The translations under genes were made by a program, and so were the position numbers. Below the pieces are notes generated by a model. That model had not been told where the DNA came from and did no database searches. It saw nothing but the letters and a program-made list of their open reading frames with translations. Positions 14,109-19,293 of a stretch of 19,293 nt of DNA are shown here, in pieces. Source of the stretch: JAQTNA01 sp043743785 (GTDB taxonomy: Bacteria; Pseudomonadota; Gammaproteobacteria; Burkholderiales; Rhodocyclaceae). How positions within the stretch are numbered: position 1 is the first letter of the stretch; each line of letters opens with the position of its first letter. Where the stretch lies: the NCBI GenBank assembly GCA_043743785.1, contig JAYTVW010000091.1, positions 1 to 19,293 on the forward strand, given 5' to 3'.

Positions 14109-14127
14109 TGAGCCTCGGCAGGCTCAT
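14108..14127. terminator. Hairpin just after the regulator gene
   Basis: ATGAGCCT-CGGC-AGGCTCAT, an 8-bp perfect stem with a 4-base loop that starts on the last base of the litR stop codon. No T-tract follows, so it may act as a 3' stabiliser rather than an intrinsic terminator. Confidence 0.4.
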
Positions 14128-14193
14128 GCGGTAAACGCCGTCGTGCACTTTGTGACGCCAGCGAAATGCGTGCTTCCGAACTCCTGCGTCTTA

Positions 14194-14216
14194 TGTGAGT
14201 CAATTTGACGTACAAT
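14194..14216 (+). promoter_or_regulatory. Promoter -10 and operator-like palindrome of the DUF1778-GNAT pair
   Basis: An imperfect inverted repeat spans 14194-14214: core GTCAA-T-TTGAC (perfect arms) with outer TGT...ACA. It overlaps a good -10, TACAAT (14211-14216); the matching -35 is weak. DUF1778-GNAT complexes repress their own promoters, so this is the expected operator. The start of transcription would be near 14222, 20 bases before the antitoxin ATG. Confidence 0.6.
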
Positions 14217-14242
14217 TCCTGAAAGTCTCCAGGAGTGTCGTC

Positions 14243-14503
14243 ATGTCCGGCCCTACCGAATCCGCCCGCATCAACCTGCGCACCAGCCCGGAGGCGAAAG
14301 CCCTGATCGAGCGGGCTGCGGCGCTCATGGGCACCACGGTCTCAGGCTTCATGTTGCAAAACGCCTACGAAGCGGCGCGCCGGGTGGTTTCCGATAACGA
14401 CACCCTGATGCTCTCCCAGGATGCGTTCGAGGCTTTTGTGGCGGCCTGTGAAAATCCGGCCAAGCCCAACGAGGCCTTGCAGAAGCTGATGGGCCGGCGC
14501 TGA
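14243..14503 (+). CDS. DUF1778 ribbon-helix-helix antitoxin (TacA-like)
   Basis: 86 residues. An N-terminal ribbon-helix-helix segment (ARINLRTSPEAKALIERAAALMGTTVSGFML) is followed by a tail that would wrap the toxin (LSQDAFEAFVAACENPAKPNEALQKLMGRR); the FxxxLxNPxxPNxxL-like pattern is diagnostic of DUF1778. It binds operator DNA and neutralises the acetyltransferase. The ATG is preceded by AGGAG (14231-14235); the in-frame extension from 14195 lies inside the operator. Its stop directly abuts the toxin start. Confidence 0.92.
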   Translation: MSGPTESARINLRTSPEAKALIERAAALMGTTVSGFMLQNAYEAARRVVSDNDTLMLSQDAFEAFVAACENPAKPNEALQKLMGRR

Positions 14504-15001
14504 ATGGGTAGCCCCATTGAAGCGCTGGCCGGGCGCCATGGCCGGGCGGAATTTGACTGCGGCGATGGGATCCTCAACGATTTTTTGCGCTGCCAGGCCG
14601 GCCAGCAGCAGCGTAAAGGGTTCGGCAAGACCTATGTGGCCGTGGCCGAGGACGGCAGTTCGGTTCTGGGTTTCATCACGCTCAGTGCCGGGCAAGTCGC
14701 CACGACCCCCCTGCCGTCTCAGCTGAAATTGCCTCGCTATCCCGCCCCCATGTTGCGTATCGGTCGCCTGGCGGTGGATGTTCGCTACCAAGGCCAAGGC
14801 CAAGGCATAGGCCAGGATTTGCTGGCGTTTGCCCTGCATCTGGCACGGGAGTTTTCCGAACGAATCGGCCTCTATGCCTTGGTGGTGGATGCCAAGAATG
14901 AAAAGGCGGCGGCGTTTTACCGGGGCCTCGGCTTCCAGGCGACCCTGGATAATCCCCTGTGCCTGTTCTTACCCCTGTCCTGCCTGTCGAAAGCCCCATG
15001 A
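14504..15001 (+). CDS. GNAT acetyltransferase toxin (TacT-like)
   Basis: 165 residues. Toxins of this type acetylate the amino group of charged aminoacyl-tRNA (for example Gly-tRNA), blocking translation. Visible features are FDCGDGILNDFL near the start, LAVDVRYQGQGQGIGQDLL (about 89-107) with the acetyl-CoA Q/RxxGxG loop, and FYRGLGF with the catalytic Tyr at 139. Length and layout match the TacT/AtaT group. It begins immediately after the antitoxin TGA, so translation is coupled. It appears intact. Confidence 0.92.
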   Translation: MGSPIEALAGRHGRAEFDCGDGILNDFLRCQAGQQQRKGFGKTYVAVAEDGSSVLGFITLSAGQVATTPLPSQLKLPRYPAPMLRIGRLAVDVRYQGQGQGIGQDLLAFALHLAREFSERIGLYALVVDAKNEKAAAFYRGLGFQATLDNPLCLFLPLSCLSKAP

Positions 15002-15078
15002 AACCCGCCAGTACCAAGCCGCCCAGGACCATTGCTTCCCCCCAGTCCCTCTTGGCCTTGGTGCTGACAGGTGGGTGA
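14998..15078 (+). CDS. Possible 26-codon ORF linking tacT and ftsK
   Basis: The ATG at 14998 overlaps the toxin stop as ATGA and the frame runs MKPASTKPPRTIASPQSLLA... to TGA at 15076-15078, just at the ftsK ribosome-binding site. It has no ribosome-binding site of its own and no recognisable family. It might couple translation from the toxin gene into ftsK, or be chance. Confidence 0.25.
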   Translation: MKPASTKPPRTIASPQSLLALVLTGG

Positions 15079-15091
15079 GGAAGTTCAATTG

Positions 15092-17944
15092 ATGTCTTAC
15101 ATGAAATATTTTACCCACTGGATCAAGCAAGTTTCTCCGGTGGCCTGGTTTTGCCTGCTTGCAGGCGTCGTGCTGGCGGGTTTGCTGCTCATGGGCGGTT
15201 CGGCAAACGCCCTGGTCGGGCGTAGCGGCTGGCTGTTGGTCATCGGTCTGGTCGAGGCAGGACTGGGCCTTGCCCGGCGCCCTGCATCACCGCCGCGCCT
15301 TTCCCGGCTCATGGGTTGCCTAGTTTTCTATTTCAGCCTGGTTTGCGCGGAAGCCCTGAACGGCAATGGGTCCGGGCCATGGTTGGGACAACAGCTGACA
15401 GGGGCCTTGGGCCTTGCGCCAGGGGGTCTCGGGTCGGAATTGGCGCTGGTCGCCTTCGGGATCGGGCTTGGACTGCCCTTGTGGGGCGGACGCAACTGGC
15501 CGGACTTGCTCGAATTCTGGGGAGAACGTATAGAAACCGCCTGCCTTTCGAGCGTGCGCTTGCTGCGCCGCCGGCCGGCGGCGCTTGATCGGGGTTCGCT
15601 GGCCGAGGCTGCCGCGCCCCTTGGTGCGACAACCCCGGTGCCCGAAAAACCGGAAGTCGCGCATACGCCGTCCCCCAAGCCCTCCGTCGCCATGGCGGCA
15701 GGGTCAGAGCTGGAGGTGATCGACCTTCCCTGGATGATGGCCAATCTGGAAAAGCGTTACCGCAGGAAAACGACGGACGCTGTTGTCCCAGCGGCCAAGG
15801 GCACGGATGGGGCGCCGGTAATGATGGATGTGGAGGTGGTGCGCCGACGGGTATTGGCGATTCACGGTGGTCAACTGCCGGGCGAATCCCGCCGCAGTGC
15901 GCCGCAGGCCGGGCCACATGTGCGGGAGCCGGCGCTGGCGAGCCCCCTGCCCGGCCCGGCCATATGGCAAAGTCCGTCCTTGCCGCCGCAGCCTCAGCAG
16001 AGTGCGCATATACCTGCGGAACTACCCGTCCCGCCACGGGGAGTCTTGAAGAGCAGCCTGTATGGCTTGGTTTCCTCCCGGGAACGAAATCCCGAGGCGC
16101 CGGCCAGTCAGCCGGCAGCGCCGGTGTTGCCGGTGTTGCCGGTGTTGCCGGTGACGGGGGACCTCGGGCCGCAGGAAGTCGTTGTTCCCCAGGTATTGAT
16201 CAGCGAGAACACCCCTGCGCCGGCGGATCCGGCACCTTTGCTGCCCCTTGCTACGCAGGTCCGGGAGGAGCCGGCAAGCATGCCGGCAGCAACGGGAGCG
16301 TTTCCAGCTCCCGCCCCGGAGTCCTGCGGCACCGGAGCGGCTGTCATGGTTTTGCCTGAGCCGCTCCGGCCCATGCTTCCCGCGCCCGCTGGGCCGGCAA
16401 TACCGGCAGCACTGCCAGCACCAGCCAGCCATGGGCCGCTTTTCCCCCAGCATCAGCCGCCACAGCATTTTGGCGGAGCCTATGCCCCCTCTCTTGAGTT
16501 GTTGCAGCCGGCCAATGTCGCCCAGGAATCAATCAATCAGGAAGAGCTGGACCGGCAGGGGCGTCTGATTCAGGAGCGGCTGGCGGAATTCAAGGTGAAT
16601 GTCACCGTTGAGGACGCCTGTGCCGGCCCCGTCATTACGCGCTACGAGGTGTCACCGGCGGTCGGGGTGCGCGGCGCCCAGGTGGTAAACCTGATGAAGG
16701 ACCTGGCCCGGGCTCTGGGTGTCTCGTCGATCCGGGTTGTCGAAACCATTCCCGGCAAGACCTGCATGGGACTGGAGTTGCCCAACCCCCGCCGTCAGAT
16801 GATTTGCCTGTCGGAGGTCTTGTCGTCCGAGGTGTTCAAATCCCATGGCTCGAAGCTGGCCATGGCCCTGGGCAAGGACATCACGGGCAATCCGGTGGTG
16901 GTGGACCTGGCCAAGGCGCCCCACCTGCTGGTGGCGGGCACCACCGGCTCGGGAAAATCCGTCGGCGTGAACGCCATGATCGTTTCGCTGCTGTATCGGG
17001 CGACGCCGGAGGAAGTGCGTTTCATCATGATCGACCCCAAGATGCTGGAGCTGTCCGTGTACGACGGCATTCCGCACTTGCTGGCCCCGGTGGTCACGGA
17101 CATGAAGCTGGCCGCCAACGCGCTGAACTGGTGCGTCGGCGAGATTGAGCGGCGCTATCGCCTGATGAGCGCCCTGGGGGTACGCAATCTGGCGGGCTAC
17201 AACCAGAAAATCGCCCACGCCCGGCTGACTGGCCGGCCAATGTCCGATCCCTTCTCCATCACCCCGGACAGCCCGGCGCCGCTGGTGCACCTGCCCTTCA
17301 TCGTGGTGGTGGTGGATGAATTTGCCGACCTGATGATGGTCGCCGGCAAGAAGATCGAGGAACTCATCGCGCGCCTGGCCCAGAAAGCCCGGGCTGCCGG
17401 TATCCACCTGATCCTGGCGACCCAGCGGCCTTCCGTGGATGTCATCACCGGCTTGATCAAGGCCAATATTCCGACGCGCATCGCCTTCCAGGTGTCGTCC
17501 AAGATCGACAGCCGGACGATCCTCGATCAAATGGGCGCGGAGGCCTTGCTCGGGCAGGGCGACATGCTCTACTTGCCGCCGGGCACCGGCTATCCGCAGC
17601 GGGTGCATGGCGCCTTCGTGGCGGACGAGGAAGTGCATGCCTTGGCGGAACACCTCAAGTTGTACGGCGAACCGGATTACGTCGAAGCCGTTCTCGGCAG
17701 CGCAGCCGAGGGGGACGGCGAGGCGGCGGAGGCCGACGGCAGCGCGGAGGAGGCCGATCCCCTCTATGACGAAGCCGTCTCCATCGTCATCAAGACCCGT
17801 CGGGCCTCCATATCCCTGGTCCAGCGTCAATTGCGGATTGGCTATAACCGAGCGGCACGGCTGGTTGAGCAGATGGAAGTATCCGGCGTGGTGAGTGCGA
17901 TGGAAAGCAACGGCAACCGCACAGTGCTGGTGCCGGCCTCATGA
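15092..17944 (+). CDS. ftsK: DNA translocase FtsK
   Basis: 950 residues from the ATG at 15092, which has GAGGAA (15077-15082) upstream; a longer GTG-started frame from 15071 is less likely. FtsK sits at the division septum and pumps DNA to resolve chromosome dimers with XerCD at dif. The N-terminus has about four membrane helices (residues roughly 15-135). A Pro/Ala-rich linker of about 330 residues follows. The alpha domain begins near NQEELDRQGRLIQERL. Walker A (GTTGSGKS) is near 615-622, Walker B (FIVVVVDEFADLM) near 735, and a C-terminal gamma winged-helix (YDEAVSIVIKTRRASISLVQRQLRIGYNRA) spans about 889-950, so it should read KOPS. The linker holds a small tandem repeat. Many betaproteobacteria have two FtsK paralogues; this could be either. 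Confidence 0.93.
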   Translation: MSYMKYFTHWIKQVSPVAWFCLLAGVVLAGLLLMGGSANALVGRSGWLLVIGLVEAGLGLARRPASPPRLSRLMGCLVFYFSLVCAEALNGNGSGPWLGQQLTGALGLAPGGLGSELALVAFGIGLGLPLWGGRNWPDLLEFWGERIETACLSSVRLLRRRPAALDRGSLAEAAAPLGATTPVPEKPEVAHTPSPKPSVAMAAGSELEVIDLPWMMANLEKRYRRKTTDAVVPAAKGTDGAPVMMDVEVVRRRVLAIHGGQLPGESRRSAPQAGPHVREPALASPLPGPAIWQSPSLPPQPQQSAHIPAELPVPPRGVLKSSLYGLVSSRERNPEAPASQPAAPVLPVLPVLPVTGDLGPQEVVVPQVLISENTPAPADPAPLLPLATQVREEPASMPAATGAFPAPAPESCGTGAAVMVLPEPLRPMLPAPAGPAIPAALPAPASHGPLFPQHQPPQHFGGAYAPSLELLQPANVAQESINQEELDRQGRLIQERLAEFKVNVTVEDACAGPVITRYEVSPAVGVRGAQVVNLMKDLARALGVSSIRVVETIPGKTCMGLELPNPRRQMICLSEVLSSEVFKSHGSKLAMALGKDITGNPVVVDLAKAPHLLVAGTTGSGKSVGVNAMIVSLLYRATPEEVRFIMIDPKMLELSVYDGIPHLLAPVVTDMKLAANALNWCVGEIERRYRLMSALGVRNLAGYNQKIAHARLTGRPMSDPFSITPDSPAPLVHLPFIVVVVDEFADLMMVAGKKIEELIARLAQKARAAGIHLILATQRPSVDVITGLIKANIPTRIAFQVSSKIDSRTILDQMGAEALLGQGDMLYLPPGTGYPQRVHGAFVADEEVHALAEHLKLYGEPDYVEAVLGSAAEGDGEAAEADGSAEEADPLYDEAVSIVIKTRRASISLVQRQLRIGYNRAARLVEQMEVSGVVSAMESNGNRTVLVPAS
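16121..16153 (+). repeat. 9-bp tandem repeat in the ftsK linker
   Basis: CCGGTGTTG repeated in frame, encoding VLPVLPVLPV in the Pro-rich linker. Such repeats change copy number by slippage without breaking the frame, so linker length may vary between strains. Confidence 0.8.
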
Positions 17945-18089
17945 GGGTGAACCAAGACGTCCCAGGCCCAATGCAAAACGGGAATGTTTTCGGCCAGGAC
18001 GGACAATCGACAGCCCGGGAGTGGCATAATCGCGCGCACTGCTTCCATGCCTGAAAGTGCTAGGCATCCTGCTGAAAGGAGTGCTCATC
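17945..18089 (+). other. Gap between ftsK and the His-rich gene
   Basis: It contains CATAAT (18025-18030), a reasonable -10, but no good -35 at proper spacing, and AAAGGAG upstream of the ATG at 18090. I see no terminator after ftsK. Confidence 0.3.
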
Positions 18090-18437
18090 ATGCAACACCA
18101 CCAACACCACCAACACCACCAACACCACCATCGCCGCCACCGTAATCGGTTTAGTCCCGGCCAGAGCGGCGCCAGCGGCGTCGACTGGAATGGCCTCGCG
18201 GTGGTGGCGGGCGTGATTTTGACGGGGTGGGGCGAGTGCTTTTCCCGGCCAGCGGATGAACGTTACACGTCTTTTGCGGGTACGCCCACGGACCATCTTC
18301 TCTACGGCCTGGGCTGGTATTTCCGCTATGCCGGCCGTTTCCTTGTCAAATGCCTGGCGGTCCTGACCCTGCCGGTGTCCGTGTGGCTGGTGTATCGCAT
18401 GGCCAGGAAGCGCCAGCGGGAAATCCCGGCGTCCTGA
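18090..18437 (+). CDS. Small His-rich membrane protein of unknown function
   Basis: 115 residues from the ATG at 18090, preceded by AAAGGAG at 8 bases. A GTG-started frame from 18057 is possible but lacks a Shine-Dalgarno. The N-terminus is MQHHQHHQHHQHHHRRHRNR, ten His in 17 residues, suited to binding Ni, Zn or Cu. Two hydrophobic stretches follow: GLAVVAGVILTGWG and FLVKCLAVLTLPVSVWLVYRMA, the second a likely membrane helix ending in a basic tail. I do not recognise a family. It stands alone, convergent with the next gene. Confidence 0.7.
   Translation: MQHHQHHQHHQHHHRRHRNRFSPGQSGASGVDWNGLAVVAGVILTGWGECFSRPADERYTSFAGTPTDHLLYGLGWYFRYAGRFLVKCLAVLTLPVSVWLVYRMARKRQREIPAS
18093..18128 (+). repeat. 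Four 9-bp repeats encoding Gln-His-His
   Basis: CAACACCAC repeated four times without change, in frame. Perfect identity at the nucleotide level suggests recent slippage expansion. Confidence 0.9.
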
Positions 18438-18460
18438 TGCCGGGCGCCCGCCAGGGTGGC

Positions 18461-18799
18461 CTACTCTTCCACTTCCTCGATGCGGATCGTCGGCACGATG
18501 TCCGTATAGTTGGCCTGGTCCGTGAGTATCTCGTTGGCGTGGGGCGCCATGGCGGCCCGGAACGCCTCCTCCGAATCGAAATACAGGTGGGTGATGGTGA
18601 CGGGCGTGCCGTAGAGTTCCGTCAGTTCTTCCTCCTCGTCCAGCAGCACAGAGAGTCCCGCCAGCCCCCTTTCCAGCGCCAGGTTGCGGCAGGCTTTGCC
18701 GAGCCGCCGTCGCACCATGGGCAGGTGCCGGCTGCAGTAGTACTCCAAGTCGAAATGCTGTCCCTGCACCATGGGGTAAAGCACGGAAACGCGGATCAT
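18461..18799 (-). CDS. EthD family protein
   Basis: 112 residues from the ATG at 18797-18799, after which IRVSVLYPMVQGQHFDLEYYCSRHLPMVRRRLG matches the start of EthD domains (a dimeric alpha+beta-barrel ferredoxin-like fold; the Y-x-x-H-x-P core is clear). EthD was named from the ether-degradation cluster, but most members are of unknown function, some acting in polyketide cyclisation. The frame extends upstream to 18952 without family-like sequence. It lies 67 bp downstream of the DUF779 gene on the same strand and may share its transcript. Confidence 0.88.
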   Translation of the reverse strand: MIRVSVLYPMVQGQHFDLEYYCSRHLPMVRRRLGKACRNLALERGLAGLSVLLDEEEELTELYGTPVTITHLYFDSEEAFRAAMAPHANEILTDQANYTDIVPTIRIEEVEE

Positions 18800-18866
18800 G
18801 GAGGTCTTCTCCCGGGCAATTCTGGGGGCGAACGTTGGCGGCTCCGGCAGGCGCACCGGAGGGGCA

Positions 18867-19229
18867 TCAGCCCAGCGCGGCCAGGACATGCCATTCCTCG
18901 TCAGTGAAAAGTCGTGAGCGGGCATGGAAGGCGATGCCTTCCGGCGCTTCAAGCGAAAAGTCGCCGCCGCGTCCCTTGATGACGTCGATGATTACCTGGG
19001 CATTCTTGGAATATTCAAAGTGTGTCTGGCTGACGTAGTACGGGCAGCCGCCGATTTCGCCGAGCAGCACGTCCGAAGAGGATGCCTGGAACTCGGCCTG
19101 GGGGTAACAGTTCGGGGAACTGCCATCACAGCAGCCGCCGGACTGGAAGAAGATCAGGGCGCCGTGCTTTGCCTGCAAGCGCTCGATGAGGGCGAGGGCG
19201 CCCTCCATCGCGATAACCCGGTCCACCAT
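18867..19229 (-). CDS. DUF779 family protein
   Basis: 120 residues from the ATG at 19227-19229, preceded by GGGAGA. The core ALIFFQSGGCCDGSSPNCYP (Cys33, Cys34, Cys41) and LGEIGGCPYYVSQTHFEY (Cys62) are the DUF779 hallmarks; the Cys cluster suggests metal binding or redox activity. The family is typically encoded just downstream of acetaldehyde/aldehyde dehydrogenases such as ExaC/AldB, so such a gene may lie beyond the right edge on the same strand. The biochemical function is unknown to me. Confidence 0.9.
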   Translation of the reverse strand: MVDRVIAMEGALALIERLQAKHGALIFFQSGGCCDGSSPNCYPQAEFQASSSDVLLGEIGGCPYYVSQTHFEYSKNAQVIIDVIKGRGGDFSLEAPEGIAFHARSRLFTDEEWHVLAALG

Positions 19230-19258
19230 GTGGTTCTCCCTGTCATGCGTAGGTCGGG

Positions 19259-19293
19259 TTTTTAACCCCCAAAACAACAAGTGGGGTTAAAAA
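19259..19293. terminator. Strong hairpin with T-run at the window edge
   Basis: Perfect 11-bp stem, TTTTTAACCCC (19259-19269) with GGGGTTAAAAA (19283-19293), loop of 13 bases. It is T-rich at one flank on each strand, so it can act as an intrinsic terminator either way; on the minus strand it lies between whatever is off-window and the DUF779 gene. The window ends inside it, so the T-tract cannot be judged fully. Confidence 0.6.

Noticed and set aside
16652..17830. 392-codon minus-strand ORF inside ftsK
   Set aside because: Antisense shadow of the conserved FtsK motor domain, His/Gly/Gln-rich without motifs.
18025..18030. CATAAT as a promoter for the His-rich gene
   Set aside because: No acceptable -35 at 16-18 bases; recorded only as a weak possibility.

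Overview
The window looks like a chromosomal segment of a high-GC betaproteobacterium close to the replication origin. The first bases match the C-terminus of DnaN (ending PMRI) and are followed by gyrB, the usual dnaA-dnaN-gyrB order. A Rhodocyclales-type host is my best guess from gene content and codon use; I could not test it.

Layout. (1) 1-2689: dnaN tail, a hairpin, then gyrB. (2) 2693-5685: a 2,993-bp inserted element that starts 3 bases after the gyrB stop codon. It has 14-bp terminal inverted repeats, a 5-bp target duplication (GACGG) and, at its right end, nested hairpins and 28-bp tandem repeats. It carries no recognisable transposase. Its cargo is an apparently intact HipB-HipA toxin-antitoxin pair and a decayed MntA-HepT pair. 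(3) 5812-13059, minus strand: a tightly packed nine-gene operon. In transcription order it encodes a secreted glutathione peroxidase-like protein, an FAD amine-oxidase-like protein, a DUF1365 protein, a cyclopropane-fatty-acid-synthase-family methyltransferase, a chalcone-isomerase-like protein, an MFS carrier, a DUF3833 lipoprotein, a short-chain dehydrogenase and an NTF2-like protein. (4) 13167-14108, plus strand: a divergent LitR/CarH-type MerR regulator that keeps the B12-photoreceptor signatures. The shared intergenic region holds a near-consensus operon promoter bracketed by two copies of a 15-bp palindrome (TTTGTNCTGGACAAA). (5) 14243-15001: a DUF1778-GNAT (TacA-TacT-like) toxin-antitoxin pair with an operator-like palindrome over its -10. 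(6) 15092-17944: ftsK. (7) 18090-18437: a small His-rich membrane protein. (8) 18461-19229, minus strand: an EthD-family protein and a DUF779 protein, with a strong hairpin at the window edge.

How it works together. Regions 3 and 4 read as a light/oxidative-stress membrane-remodelling regulon. In the dark an AdoCbl-loaded LitR tetramer would hold the operon promoter down; light would destroy the cofactor and release genes that modify unsaturated membrane lipids and remove peroxides. The gene set resembles the ChrR/sigma-E fatty-acid genes of Rhodobacter, where a FAD protein and a Cfa-like methylase make methylated or furan fatty acids. Extending that pathway to this operon is inference. Region 2 is the most unusual structure: a small, apparently non-autonomous transposon loaded with toxin-antitoxin genes, sitting exactly at the end of an essential gene.
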